DNA of 64,000 nt from Archaeoglobaceae archaeon (GTDB lineage: Archaea; Halobacteriota; Archaeoglobi; Archaeoglobales; Archaeoglobaceae). Below the pieces are notes generated by a model. The model was not told the origin of the DNA. It did no database searches and saw only the letters and a program-made list of their open reading frames with translations. Shown in pieces: positions 17,134 through 29,401 of this stretch. The position numbers and the translations under genes were made by a program. Positions within the stretch are counted from its first letter, which is position 1; every line of letters begins with the position of its first letter. Location of the stretch: assembly GCA_038734275.1 (NCBI GenBank), contig JAVYOO010000002.1:34911-98910 (forward strand), read 5' to 3'.

Positions 17134-18543
17134 ATGAAACAACGTCTAAATCACTTCAGTAAAAAAGAAAAAGTCCTCGGACAGTTTCTGACACCTTATC
17201 CAGTAGCCGATTTTATGATAAAATTTTCTAAGTTATTTTTGGAGGAAAAAGAGACCGCCATCGACCCATCATGTGGGGACGGAGTCTTTCTTTTGGGCTT
17301 ATTAGAAAATGGATTTAAGGAACTATGGGGCGTCGATATAGATCCCAAGGTTCTGAATTTAATTCCTGAAAAGGTCAAAATGACTGCAAGAATAGAAACG
17401 ATGGATGCATTAATCAGACAAAGCCTCTTTCAACCCACCATTCCAGAAAACTATTTCGATCTTGCTGTAGGTAATCCTCCTTTCAGTGCAAAGTATGGCA
17501 GGGTCAAAGATAACCGACTTTTATTTTATGAGCTTGGGAAAAACAAAAGTTCTCAGGCAATTGAGATCCTTTTCATTGAGAGGTTTATCCAACTTGTTAG
17601 AGAAGGGGGAATGGTTGCAATAATAGTTCCCGAGAGCATTCTCGCAAACAAGAACGAAGAGTATGTTAGGAAATTCATTTTGCGTTACAACCTCATAGCA
17701 ATAGTTTCACTTCCACGCGGTATTTTTAGATCAACGCTCGGCACAACTTCGAAGACTTCGATTCTTTTTATCAAAAAAGAGCCCAATAGAGGGAAAGTTT
17801 TGATATTGGAATTAAAGGATCTCAAACAACTTGAAGAGCTCGTCAAAAATCCTGAAAAAGCCTATGAGTATGGCAAAATGGTAGAGCCGAATGTTGAAAA
17901 TTTATCTCCAAGCTTTTACAGAGAAGAACCTGAAATTAAGACGAATTTGCCAGTAAGAACTCTTGAGGAACTAATAGATAAGATCAGAACTGGTGGGACA
18001 GAATACGGAATGAAAAGAAAGTTTGTCGATAAAGGGCTTAGATTCATTTCCGCAAAGGTTGTAACCCCATATGGGCTCGATTTTAGCAGAGATGAAAGAT
18101 TCATAGAACCAGAAAGCGTTATGGATAAAAAATTTGCCCACGTAAGAGTAGGAGATCTTCTTTTTGTCCGTGTGGGGGTTGGTTGTAGCGGTAGAACATG
18201 TGTTGTGGTCGATGAAAATGATCTGGGCGTTGCAGATGACTGGATCTACATCGTAAGACTGAAGGATAAAGAACTGATGCCATACTACTTGGCGATCTTC
18301 ATGCAAAGCAAGTTTGGAAAAGAACAGATAGAAAGAATGAAAAGAGGTGTAGGCACCGTTACAATTCCTCAATCAGAGCTTAAAAAGCTTAAAGTCCCAA
18401 TTCCAGCTCGGGATTTTCTGATTAAAGTAAGGAACAGATACATACAAATGGTTAAAAATCTAAGGGATAACAAAATCGATTTGGCGAAAAAAGAATTTGA
18501 AGACCTTGTAAAAAGTGTTGACGAGTATATTTCGGCTAAGTAA
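17134..18543 (+). CDS. N6-adenine DNA methyltransferase with built-in specificity domain
   Basis: This 469-residue protein has a gamma-type adenine methylase order: GQFLTP at 16-21, AdoMet motif I DPSCGDG at 44-50, and catalytic NPPF at 114-117. Residues 280-440 resemble a target recognition domain of HsdS/type II fusion enzymes (KFVDKGLRFISAKVV, GDLLFVRVGVG, IPQSELKKLKVPIP). It therefore likely recognises and methylates its site alone, as in type IIG or M-S fusions, but no nuclease domain is fused. The facing, frameshifted gene is the obvious partner candidate. It could be a solitary protective methylase now that the partner looks broken. Confidence 0.85.
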   Translation: MKQRLNHFSKKEKVLGQFLTPYPVADFMIKFSKLFLEEKETAIDPSCGDGVFLLGLLENGFKELWGVDIDPKVLNLIPEKVKMTARIETMDALIRQSLFQPTIPENYFDLAVGNPPFSAKYGRVKDNRLLFYELGKNKSSQAIEILFIERFIQLVREGGMVAIIVPESILANKNEEYVRKFILRYNLIAIVSLPRGIFRSTLGTTSKTSILFIKKEPNRGKVLILELKDLKQLEELVKNPEKAYEYGKMVEPNVENLSPSFYREEPEIKTNLPVRTLEELIDKIRTGGTEYGMKRKFVDKGLRFISAKVVTPYGLDFSRDERFIEPESVMDKKFAHVRVGDLLFVRVGVGCSGRTCVVVDENDLGVADDWIYIVRLKDKELMPYYLAIFMQSKFGKEQIERMKRGVGTVTIPQSELKKLKVPIPARDFLIKVRNRYIQMVKNLRDNKIDLAKKEFEDLVKSVDEYISAK

Positions 18544-19244
18544 CTTTTTTAAGCAACTCTTTGCAAATCCCAAGTTTATCTGAAATTATTCTCTTCAGAT
18601 CTTGTCTATGTGTCTCGGAAGCTATTAAAAAAGCCTTTAGGAGAGCTAAAACATGTTCTTTTTTGGGTTCCCACTCCACGATCTCTTTTGTTTTGGCTAT
18701 TCTGCCTAAAAGGGGTTCTTCAGCGAATACACTCGCTATCTACCGGTATGTAGATATATACCATTGCTTGATAGCCAACCGCTCGCTGTTTGTGCTTTAG
18801 TGCGATATCTATGAAGGTCTTATCTTCGAGTTCCAGTCTTAGAATGGGAGTTTTTTCATATAAAATCTTAAAATCGCCCGGGAATGAGTCTGCTTTTACT
18901 CTTTCGATTCTGAATGAATCTTCAAAAGTTGGAATTTCAATCGTTTGCTCTAAAATTGTGCAGATTTCTTTTTCTGAAATCTTACCACTATCCAAAAAAG
19001 CTTTAAGAAGATAGCCGAATTCCACAAGATTTTCTCCATCTAAATAAGATATTTGCCATTCTATATAATAATTTTGTTCAATTTTAGTCTGTTTAGCTGC
19101 AATTGGTGAGATCTCTTCTTTTTCTTCAGTTTTAAAGACTCTTTTGACTCGGACTTTAGATGTAGGCAGAGTAATTGGAAGCTTACAGACAATAGAAGAT
19201 CCTTTATTAAGACAATCGCAGAACATTTTGCGATTGTTAACCAT
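18536..19244 (-). pseudogene. Unknown protein convergent to the methylase, frameshifted
   Basis: One frame runs from ATG 19244 to a stop at 18720 (174 codons). A second frame, open from just after a TAG near 18750, continues to 18536 with protein-like sequence (AEEPLLGRIAKTKEIVEWE, ALLKAFLIASETHRQDLKR). A one-base change at about 18724-18750 joins them into about 236 residues. A TATA-like box at about 19267-19275 lies about 26 nt before the ATG, so the start is well supported and leaderless. The 3' end overlaps the methylase gene by eight bases. I do not recognise the family. Position and decay fit a restriction-side partner, but no nuclease motif is clear. Confidence 0.55.
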
Positions 19245-19266
19245 GAAATGATCAAACCTTGGTGGC

Positions 19267-19275
19267 TTATATATT
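19267..19275 (-). promoter_or_regulatory. TATA box of the methylase-convergent gene
   Basis: The box reads aaatatata on the minus strand and is centred about 27 nt before ATG 19244, the spacing expected for a leaderless transcript. Confidence 0.5.
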
Positions 19276-19363
19276 TAGTCATCCAGAGCATTCAGCAAAA
19301 ATACTAAGATCTTATCGCTATTGCTGAACAAAAACTTTTAAAAATCAAAGCTTTACAAAGAGC

Positions 19364-19627
19364 ATGGATCTGATTTGCAGGTTTGTTTTCAAAGACGGCA
19401 AGGAATTTGGTGAAAGCATTGATGTTTTTGACAACCACCTGATCGTAAAAGTCTACGACAAATTCATTGCGATCCCGATGAAGTGTGTGAGCTTTGATGG
19501 GGAGAAGATCACAGTCACGGACTTCGATGAGCAAAAGGCTTTGGAGCTTGGCAATAAGTGGGTAGAAAAGTCGAAAGCTGTTAGTGAGGAAGAGCTCAGA
19601 AAATTCGGTTTTGGAGATGGAGTTTAA
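19364..19627 (+). CDS. Small conserved archaeal protein (possibly DUF5749)
   Basis: This 87-residue protein has a mostly beta pattern (ICRFVFKDGKEFGES, VYDKFIAIPMKCVSF, KITVTDF) and then a short helix, like a small beta-barrel. I think it belongs to a DUF family found in Archaeoglobi but cannot be certain. It overlaps pth2 by 11 bases and probably shares its message. A TATA-like stretch (aacttttaaaaatc) lies about 25-30 nt ahead of the ATG. Function unknown. Confidence 0.6.
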   Translation: MDLICRFVFKDGKEFGESIDVFDNHLIVKVYDKFIAIPMKCVSFDGEKITVTDFDEQKALELGNKWVEKSKAVSEEELRKFGFGDGV

Positions 19628-19964
19628 GCAAGTTATAGTTGTTAGAGACGATCTGGAGCTTTCAAGAGGAAAGCTTGCAGTTCAGGTTGCACATGCAAGT
19701 ATATTGGGTTTTCTGAAGAGTGATAAAGAAAAAAGAGAGCGTTGGCTTCGTGAAGGGCAGAAAAAAATTGTTCTTAGGGTTAGAAACCTTGAGGAACTTT
19801 TGGCAGTAAGAGATAAAGCAGAGATGGAAAGAATTCCGACTGCAATTGTAGAAGACGCGGGCCTTACTGAAATACCTCCAGGAACAATTACTGCTGTCGT
19901 TTTAGGACCAGATGAGGCTAAGAAGATCGACAAGATCACTGGGAGTTTGCCTTTACTCCGTTAA
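19617..19964 (+). CDS. pth2: Peptidyl-tRNA hydrolase, archaeal type
   Basis: This 115-residue enzyme has the Pth2 pattern: QVIVVRDDLELSRGKLAVQVAHA, then KIVLRV, then TAIVEDAGLTEIPPGT and AVVLGP at the end. The catalytic-region residues Lys, His and Asp of the family are present. It frees tRNA from peptides dropped by the ribosome. I start it at ATG 19617 because the 11-codon extension to 19584 has no homology. It overlaps the small gene before it, and its stop overlaps radB on the other strand. Confidence 0.93.
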   Translation: MEFKQVIVVRDDLELSRGKLAVQVAHASILGFLKSDKEKRERWLREGQKKIVLRVRNLEELLAVRDKAEMERIPTAIVEDAGLTEIPPGTITAVVLGPDEAKKIDKITGSLPLLR

Positions 19965-20617
19965 GGTTCTACTCCCTTGTCTGTGAGCTGGAACTCGCAA
20001 CTCTCTCCTTCTTTCTTATATCTGTGTTTAACAAGCGTTGCCCTCCGTAAATTTCCAACTCTTTCGAGCGAAAGTATCGTCTTTGAAAGATGGTCAATAC
20101 TTGTTCCGCCTAAGGGTTTATCAATCCCTGTCTTGACGTCTGTAAACATCTGGTTTGTTATTAGAACCGCAAGATCCAATTTTCTTGCCAGTCCAAGCAA
20201 ATAGGTTAACTGTGCAGTAAGTTCTCTTTTTACCTTGATCTGCCTGCTCTCGTCTTCAAGCTCGCTTCTGTATAATGATGTAAAGCAATCTACGATTACG
20301 AGCTTGATTTTTTCAGTCTTTGTAAGCTTTTCTACTTCTTTCAAAGCAGAAGCCTGCTGTCTGAAAGTGAATACTTCTTGAACAAAAACATTCGAGAAAA
20401 GAGAAACATCTTGAAATACCTGCTTCACTCTTTCGCCGGAAAGTCCTTCTGTGTCAATATAAGCTACCTTATAGCTCTTTGCACAGTTTTTCGCAAACAT
20501 GAGGCAAAGAGTCGTCTTTCCTGTTCCGCTTGGTCCGTAGAGCTGAGTGATCGTTCCAGTTTCAATTCCACCGCCTAACAACGAATCTATGCATTTACTT
20601 CCACTTGGAATCAGCAT
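19961..20617 (-). CDS. radB: RecA-family recombination mediator RadB
   Basis: This 218-residue protein is a RadA paralogue without the N-terminal helix-hairpin-helix domain. Walker A is YGPSGTGKTTL, Walker B is KLVIVDCFTSLYR, and ITNQMFTDV and KPLGG motifs follow. It binds ATP and helps RadA-driven repair and recombination. The start MLIPSGSKCID at 20617 gives the normal family length; nine more codons upstream are unlikely. Its 5' end overlaps larC by 23 bp, so larC and radB form one transcript. Confidence 0.9.
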   Translation of the reverse strand: MLIPSGSKCIDSLLGGGIETGTITQLYGPSGTGKTTLCLMFAKNCAKSYKVAYIDTEGLSGERVKQVFQDVSLFSNVFVQEVFTFRQQASALKEVEKLTKTEKIKLVIVDCFTSLYRSELEDESRQIKVKRELTAQLTYLLGLARKLDLAVLITNQMFTDVKTGIDKPLGGTSIDHLSKTILSLERVGNLRRATLVKHRYKKEGESCEFQLTDKGVEP

Positions 20618-21758
20618 GAGTTCCCTCCAGAAGCTTGTAAACACTGTAAATTGGCAGATTTAACTCTTTGGCTATTTTTGCCACATCTTCAAATTCTGGC
20701 TTTGCGGTTCCCAATGCCTTCGAAATCTTAAATCTGACTTTGAATTTTTTACCTTCAATTTCAACGTCTTTTTCTTCTAAAGTTCTCTCGGCAATCATCC
20801 TGTGATATACTGGTATAATTCTTGCACCCAAGCTTCCTGTCTCTCTCATAACACTCATCGCAACTTCTTCTGCATTTTCAAGCCTTGCTAAAACCTCGAT
20901 CTTCACAGCAGGTCTGGACTTCTTGGCTATCACAGGAATTGCGATCACATCGAGATTCTCTGCCCTGAGCTTTTCAAGAGCATAGCCGATCTCCTCTCCG
21001 CTCAGATCATCAACGAGGGTCTCTATGACTGCAATGCTATCACTAACTTCAGAGAAACCCAAAATAAGTCTTAAAACGTTTGGAGCTTCAGTTTCATAGC
21101 TTCCCGCGCCGTAGGAGATTTTTTCAATTCTCAATGGATAATTAAACGTTCCTTCACAATAATGAGCCAAGATTGCACTGGCTGTTGGCGTCAAGAGCTC
21201 TTTTTCTCCGCAAAAAATGACTTCGAGTTTTGAGTCTTTGAGAATCTCTAAAACTGCCGGAGCTGGCACGGGGTATTTGCCGTGTGAAGTTTCAACAAAA
21301 CCGCCACCAAGCCTTATTGGACTTGCAAAAAACCTGTAACCTTCACTCATGAGCCTTCTTATACCCTTTGCTGAGCACACGACGTCGAAAATTGCATCAT
21401 CACTGCCTACTTCGTGAAAAACTGCTTTTCTGTAATCTCTACCGTGAACTCTTCCTTCTGCAATGGCAATTCTCTCAAAGATCTTCTTTGAATCTTCTTT
21501 AATGGTGTGCTCAAGTTTTGAGTTCTCTATTAGCTTTATAACTTCAGAAAAGCTTCTTTCAGTCTTTAGTTCTTCAACAAAAATTCTTTTTGCGGAAATT
21601 CCTCTTTTTTTGACTTCTTTGACTTTAAAGCGCAGGTCAAGTTTAAGAGTTTCAACAACTTCTTTTAGATCTGTCTCGGAGAGCGAAATACCCAACAGTG
21701 ATGAGATTATCATATCCCCGCTTGCTCCGTTGAAAGCGTCGAAGATGGCAACTTTCAT
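20595..21758 (-). CDS. larC: LarC-like nickel insertion protein (TIGR00299)
   Basis: This 387-residue protein starts with DAFNGASGDMI and has HEVGSDDAIFDVV and GGGFVETSHGKYPVPAPA, the signatures of the LarC/TIGR00299 family. LarC inserts nickel into pyridinium bisthiocarboxylic mononucleotide, the cofactor of lactate racemase and relatives. Archaea often carry larC without an obvious larA neighbour, and there is none here. The gene runs with radB and starts 55 bp from the cdc48 start on the other strand, so the two share a divergent promoter region. Confidence 0.85.
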   Translation of the reverse strand: MKVAIFDAFNGASGDMIISSLLGISLSETDLKEVVETLKLDLRFKVKEVKKRGISAKRIFVEELKTERSFSEVIKLIENSKLEHTIKEDSKKIFERIAIAEGRVHGRDYRKAVFHEVGSDDAIFDVVCSAKGIRRLMSEGYRFFASPIRLGGGFVETSHGKYPVPAPAVLEILKDSKLEVIFCGEKELLTPTASAILAHYCEGTFNYPLRIEKISYGAGSYETEAPNVLRLILGFSEVSDSIAVIETLVDDLSGEEIGYALEKLRAENLDVIAIPVIAKKSRPAVKIEVLARLENAEEVAMSVMRETGSLGARIIPVYHRMIAERTLEEKDVEIEGKKFKVRFKISKALGTAKPEFEDVAKIAKELNLPIYSVYKLLEGTHADSKWK

Positions 21759-21788
21759 CCAATCACCACAAGCCTTTTTATCCTTTAA

Positions 21789-25213
<3,425 letters not shown>

Positions 25214-25911
25214 ATCCAACCTCCACAACCGTGTCGATAAATGAAATGTGTTTTCTTATCAGTTCAAAATACTCTTCGTTGGTAACTTTTTCGCCGTTGA
25301 GCTCACGGAAAGCCAACTGGTAAAGCCTATCGACGGGTCTATTAAAATCGTATAACTTTATTCTTTCAACCTGAAATCCCTCCTCCTTTAGATACTTCTC
25401 AGCTTCAGGAGTCAAGTTTAGACAGGCGGCCAATCCTCTCGCGTTTTCACGTATCTTCATAGCGCTATATTCGCTTGAGACAAGTCTTAAATTTATGTCG
25501 TCAAAAAGCAATTTTTTCCATTCAAGTATGTCTATTTTCCCACTGATTTTAAATTTCAGCACAAGTTTTGCAAGTTCAACATTGATGTTGGCACGCCCTT
25601 CAGAGATTTTGTCGTCTAAATAGCAATATATTTTTATATTTTTGTCCCAACAAAAATGAATTATAGGTTCGCAAGCTCTTAAGTCTTGTATAGAGCTAAC
25701 GTCTGCAGGAGGAAGAAGCCTTTGGGCAAGATAAGGTTCAAATGAGGATGGAAGGTCGAGAAAAACAGTATCGACTTCGTATCTCTCCATGAATTCCACA
25801 ACTTTTCTCCTGTTCCAGGCTGTGTTAACCGTGAGGAAGTTGAGGATCACGAATGACTTGTATCCTTCGGGACACATAAGTTTTCTTCAAAAATTCTTCA
25901 TAGGCTGGACT

Positions 25912-26853
25912 TTATTTAGCAAGCTGAACTTCCACAACGAGATCGCCGGAAATCTGGCTAATTTCGAGTTTGAAAGCCTTCCAGTCTTTTTTATATTCTT
26001 TGATAGCCCTAAGCACCTCTTTAGAGATTTTTTCTGCAAATTTTTCCGCAAAAACAGGCGTGTAGAAGTCTGCGTAATTTTGAAATGTAATTTTTAGACT
26101 CAGATATTCCCAGTAGCCTTGAGGAATTCCGGAATCTTCCCTGAAATACTCTCTTAAGGAAATTCTGAGGCGATCTTTCAGAAATCTTAGATCCGAGCTG
26201 GAGAAGTTGTAGTCTAAATTTCTCATTTCATTTGCAGAAATTTCTCCGATAAGAAGTCCGTAATCGTATATATAGGTTCTGTTTATCCTTTTACCTTGGT
26301 GAAGCCATTTTTTGTAATAACTCCCGAGATCCATAGGAGGTAACTTTTGGTCAAGGACGTAGTATTGGTCTAACAAAAGACCGACTGCAAGGTGTCCAGT
26401 TTCCTCCTCAGTAAACTCAAATCTTAGCACGTAGGGTTTACAATTTAAATTAATCATGAATGCGGCTATTAGAATAGCATAATCACCGCATATCCCCCTT
26501 CTAATTTTGACCGTTTCAATTGGCGTCTGATAAATTCTATCTGGGTTCTGCACCATTATCTCTTTACCTTTTGTTATTATAATTGGGCTTGATAGCTGTG
26601 CTTTGAAGTTATCGTATTCTATGTTCTCTTCAACCCACTCAAGAACGTTCCATGAGCTTTCAACGCAATCATTTCCCCTTAAACTTTCGGCCAGCTCCCC
26701 TATCTTTTTTACTTCTTCATCAGTTAAAGTTAGATTTAGGGCACATTCCAGATCCCAGCGCCAAGCTTTGCTGCAGTATTCTTCTCTGCTAAGCTCGAAG
26801 GACAGGCATCCCGCTAAGATAAGAGGAACCAATATTAAAAATAGGCGCTTCAT
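25912..26853 (-). CDS. Lipoprotein with transglutaminase-like domain
   Basis: This 313-residue protein has a lipobox signal peptide (LILAGC). The transglutaminase-like core shows the catalytic triad pattern: Cys in RRGICGDYAILIAAF, His in GHLAVGLLLD and Asp in YVLDQKLP. Such exported proteins usually act as cysteine peptidases or amidases on the cell surface, not as cross-linking enzymes. The last third is helical with no known motif. Its start overlaps the DUF5611-like gene by four bases. Confidence 0.75.
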   Translation of the reverse strand: MKRLFLILVPLILAGCLSFELSREEYCSKAWRWDLECALNLTLTDEEVKKIGELAESLRGNDCVESSWNVLEWVEENIEYDNFKAQLSSPIIITKGKEIMVQNPDRIYQTPIETVKIRRGICGDYAILIAAFMINLNCKPYVLRFEFTEEETGHLAVGLLLDQYYVLDQKLPPMDLGSYYKKWLHQGKRINRTYIYDYGLLIGEISANEMRNLDYNFSSSDLRFLKDRLRISLREYFREDSGIPQGYWEYLSLKITFQNYADFYTPVFAEKFAEKISKEVLRAIKEYKKDWKAFKLEISQISGDLVVEVQLAK

Positions 26854-27155
26854 GATTCAACTTCTTTTCTGAGCATTTTTTGTCTCTCTTTTGCGGTGTA
26901 ACCTGTGAATTCCTCAAGAAAGCTATTATAGGTTTTTAGCGTTTTAACTGCGGTCTCGTTGTCGATAACTTTCGTCTTTGTCTCTATGAGCAACGATTTT
27001 CTCTCGAGCTTTGCTTTTAGTTCTTCAATGCTTCCGAAGTTCCTCACAACATAGTAGCCATCCTCAAAGCTGAAACCGCCAAAATATTTTTTCAGAAGTT
27101 CCTCAAGTCTGCTATTGCTGGCTTCATAGCCTTTTTTTATCTTGTATTCACGCAT
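26850..27155 (-). CDS. Small conserved archaeal protein (DUF5611-like)
   Basis: This 101-residue protein starts MREYKIKKGYEASNSRLEE; the frame is open 64 codons further, but that extension crosses the rtcA start on the other strand and has no similarity. It is a compact alpha-beta protein (YVVRNFGSIEELKAKLERK). I believe it matches DUF5611, a family known from Archaeoglobi and methanogens, but this is from memory of the pattern. First gene of the operon down to the amidohydrolase. Confidence 0.6.
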   Translation of the reverse strand: MREYKIKKGYEASNSRLEELLKKYFGGFSFEDGYYVVRNFGSIEELKAKLERKSLLIETKTKVIDNETAVKTLKTYNSFLEEFTGYTAKERQKMLRKEVES

Positions 27156-27203
27156 GCGTTTAGTCTGTTTAGGATTTTTAAATCCATTGAAAAACAGATT
27201 TTG

Positions 27204-28205
27204 ATGCTCAGGATCGATGGTAGCTTTGGGGAAGGTGGTGGTCAGATTCTCAGAACTGCGGTTGCACTTTCCTGTATAACTGGTAAAGCTGTTGAGGTAT
27301 TCAATATCAGAGCGAATCGACCAAATCCTGGGCTTGCTCCACAACATCTTAAGGGTATAGAGGTTGCAAAGCTTATAAGTGAAGCTGAAGTCGAAGGTCT
27401 ACGGCTTGGATCAACGAAGATCGTTTTCAAGCCTAAGAGGATAAAGGGAGGAGATTACAAGATTGATATAGGAACCGCAGGAAGCATAACTCTGATTCTC
27501 CAGACAATCCTTCCACCGCTGTTGGTTGCTGATAGACCTTCGAAGCTTGAAATAATCGGTGGAACTGACGTTGCTTGGTCGCCAACAATTGACTATCTCG
27601 CTAACGTAACTCTAAGGACTTTGAAAGAAATGAATGCCGTAGTGAACCTGAAAGTATTGGCAAGGGGATATTATCCGAAGGGGGGTGGCAGGGTGCTTGT
27701 AGAGATCGAAGCTTCGAAGCTTGAAGGAAAGGAATTCAATGAAAAAATATGTAGAATTGAAGGAGTAAGCCACTGTCAGAATCTGCCTGAGCATGTCGCA
27801 ATAAGGCAAAAAGAGTCTGCAATCAAATTTTTGCGAGAAAAGGGATTGAGTGCAGAAATCAGAGTCGAAGTTCTCAAAGGAGTTTCGACTGGAAGTGGAA
27901 TAACTATCTGGTGCGGTTATAAGGGCGGAAGTGCTCTTGGAGAGAGGGGCAAAAGGGCTGAAGAAGTCGGCTTTGAAGCTGTAAAGAACTTCTATGATGA
28001 ATTTTCGGCTAAGGGGGTTTTTGATTCTCATCTCGCGGATCAGTTAATGATCTTTGGCGCACTGGCGAAAGGAAGGACTAAATACAGCACCACCAAGATC
28101 ACGGATCATCAGAAAAGCAACATATATGTGATAAATAGTTTTTTAGGCGAGATTTTAAGACTGGACGAAGCGCAGAGGGTCGTGGAGATAAAAGGAATCG
28201 GATAA
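27204..28205 (+). CDS. rtcA: RNA 3'-terminal phosphate cyclase
   Basis: This 333-residue enzyme has the RtcA hallmarks: GSFGEGGGQILRTA at the N-terminus, RPNPGLAPQH, GTAGSITL and the active-site His region HLADQLMIF. It turns RNA 3'-phosphates into 2',3'-cyclic ends through an adenylated His intermediate. The start is ATG 27204; a TTG just before it would add one residue. It diverges from the DUF5611-like gene, with about 48 bp between the starts. The tRNA gene follows at 38 bp. Confidence 0.93.
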   Translation: MLRIDGSFGEGGGQILRTAVALSCITGKAVEVFNIRANRPNPGLAPQHLKGIEVAKLISEAEVEGLRLGSTKIVFKPKRIKGGDYKIDIGTAGSITLILQTILPPLLVADRPSKLEIIGGTDVAWSPTIDYLANVTLRTLKEMNAVVNLKVLARGYYPKGGGRVLVEIEASKLEGKEFNEKICRIEGVSHCQNLPEHVAIRQKESAIKFLREKGLSAEIRVEVLKGVSTGSGITIWCGYKGGSALGERGKRAEEVGFEAVKNFYDEFSAKGVFDSHLADQLMIFGALAKGRTKYSTTKITDHQKSNIYVINSFLGEILRLDEAQRVVEIKGIG

Positions 28206-28243
28206 CGAAACCCTTAAATACAATTTTTCCAACAGCTTAAAAA

Positions 28244-28318
28244 GGGTCCGTAGCTTAGACTGGTCAGAGCGCCCGGCTCATAACCGGGCGGTCGAGGGTT
28301 CAAATCCCTCCGGACCCA
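28244..28318 (+). tRNA. tRNA-Met (CAU), elongator type
   Basis: This is a 75-nt cloverleaf. The acceptor stem is GGGTCCG paired with CGGACCC, the D arm is GCTTAGACTGGTCAGAGC, the anticodon stem-loop CCCGG-CTCATAA-CCGGG gives CAU, and the T arm is GAGGG-TTCAAAT-CCCTC. The CCA end is not encoded; the discriminator is A. The G-C first pair and stem suggest elongator tRNA-Met, though CAU also occurs in tRNA-Ile2. A TATA-like cttaaata at 28213-28220 lies about 28 nt upstream. It marks the left border of the accessory region. Confidence 0.93.
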
Positions 28319-28617
28319 GATTTTATGAGAATGAAATGAATTTGAAAGGCTATTGTTAAATTTTGGATTATCAAATCGACTCGATTCCCGTTTTGAAGGA
28401 TGTGGAATTTTATTCTCGTTGGATATCTCATATGAGAAATTTTTTCGCATATGAGATTTGCCTTTCTCGGAATCAAACTCTTTTATCAATTCGAGTATTT
28501 TCCGCTCGATTAAATCCGAAATGGAGACGCTTTGAACTTTGGCAATCTCTCGCAACTCTGAGAGAAGATCTTTATCCACACGGAACAATTAACTCTACCG
28601 CTTGGCTTTCTTCCCAT
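28319..28617 (-). pseudogene. Ribbon-helix-helix regulator remnant, frameshifted
   Basis: From ATG 28617 the frame reads MGRKPSGRVNCSVW, a normal ribbon-helix-helix beginning. It then needs a shift near 28575-28580 to continue VDKDLLSELREIAK, VSISDLIERKILELIKEF. Together they make a typical RHH DNA-binding domain of about 50 residues plus a polar tail. The tail frame runs on into the antisense strand of the tRNA, so its true end has been lost. Upstream (28618-28741) about 43 protein-like codons (VEALSFSDFLSQ, LEKVRLD) have no start codon. This looks like a broken antitoxin or element regulator beside the tRNA. Confidence 0.5.
28425..28457. repeat. Inverted repeat beside tRNA-Met
   Basis: The arms atctcatatg and catatgagat are perfect 10-mers. 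An inner GAAA/TTTC pair extends the stem to 14 bp with one mismatch and a three-base loop. It lies within the decayed RHH gene tail and may be an operator, a terminator hairpin or a mobile-element end. Confidence 0.6.
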
Positions 28618-28756
28618 GTGTGGAGTTCAAAACCAAGACGAGATTTTTCTCAAAAATTTGACAATCGAGTCTCACTTTCTCGAGTTCAATATCCTGACTT
28701 AGAAAGTCTGAAAAAGATAAAGCTTCGACTATTTAAGAATTAATTTAGCTTTGACG

Positions 28757-29401
28757 CTACAAGATATACCCTCCCCCGCCACTCGCAACGATCTTCTCTT
28801 TGGTTCTGAAAACATCGTAAACGTCTTCGTGCCTGTAGACTGCTTTTTCAATGAATTCGCTCACAGTATAAAACTCCACGATGATCTTAGTTCCCATTAT
28901 AACCTTTGGAGATAGATCTCTGACTTCTTCGAACCATTCGAAGCCCTTCGGCTTCCTGCCTATGATCCTATGCAAACTCCAGCTTGCTCCATGCCATAAA
29001 GCTCCAAATTCATAAAGCTCTCTAATTAGAATTGACTTCTGGAGATAAGACTCAGGAGACCCGTCGACTTCGATTACAAACTCAGGATTAACCGCTAATC
29101 TGGGTTTAGGAGTTTTTAGAACGTCATCGAGTTTTTCACATTCACTTAATTCTGCAGAAATGCCCTCTGGAACCGCCCAGACAACACCATTCCCATTGCC
29201 CCCTCTTCTGAAAATGTATCCCACGAGTTCGTAGCCCTCTAAAATTCTCAGCTTATCAAAAAGCCCAAGAATCTTCATTGGACTTAGACTTGATTTCTGC
29301 CAGCCTTCAACTGCTTTTATCTCAGATTGCATATCGCCAATTCTTTTCCTCATTCTTTCCAGCTTACTCGCAGAGAATCTGTAAATTTTACTCGATCCCA
29401 A
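28757..29401 (-). CDS. Unknown protein, last gene of the McrBC-CARF-PIN operon
   Basis: This 214-residue protein is not one I recognise. The N-terminal 50 residues are helical and basic (ASKLERMRKRIGDMQ). Then comes an alpha-beta part with YIFRRGGNGNGVVWAVPEG and LAVNPEFVIEVDG, and a C-terminal part with SLHRIIGRKPKG and ASGGGGYIL at the very end. The start is TTG 29401, since no ATG fits, and it overlaps the PIN gene by 14 bp. This overlap makes it part of the operon. The glycine-rich end and conserved-looking Trp-His-Gly (ALWHGASW) are worth noting. Role inferred only from context: accessory or effector protein of the defence operon. Confidence 0.6.
   Translation of the reverse strand: MGSSKIYRFSASKLERMRKRIGDMQSEIKAVEGWQKSSLSPMKILGLFDKLRILEGYELVGYIFRRGGNGNGVVWAVPEGISAELSECEKLDDVLKTPKPRLAVNPEFVIEVDGSPESYLQKSILIRELYEFGALWHGASWSLHRIIGRKPKGFEWFEEVRDLSPKVIMGTKIIVEFYTVSEFIEKAVYRHEDVYDVFRTKEKIVASGGGGYIL

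Noticed and set aside
17008-17142. 45-codon extension of eL43
   Set aside because: No homology and crosses the methylase promoter.
27156-27347. 64-codon extension of the DUF5611-like gene
   Set aside because: It overlaps rtcA coding sequence on the other strand and has no pattern.
28214-28588. A 124-codon minus frame that includes RRDLNPRPPGYEPGALTSL
   Set aside because: That segment is the translated antisense strand of the tRNA, a well-known false protein. Only the N-terminal RHH-like part is kept, as a remnant.
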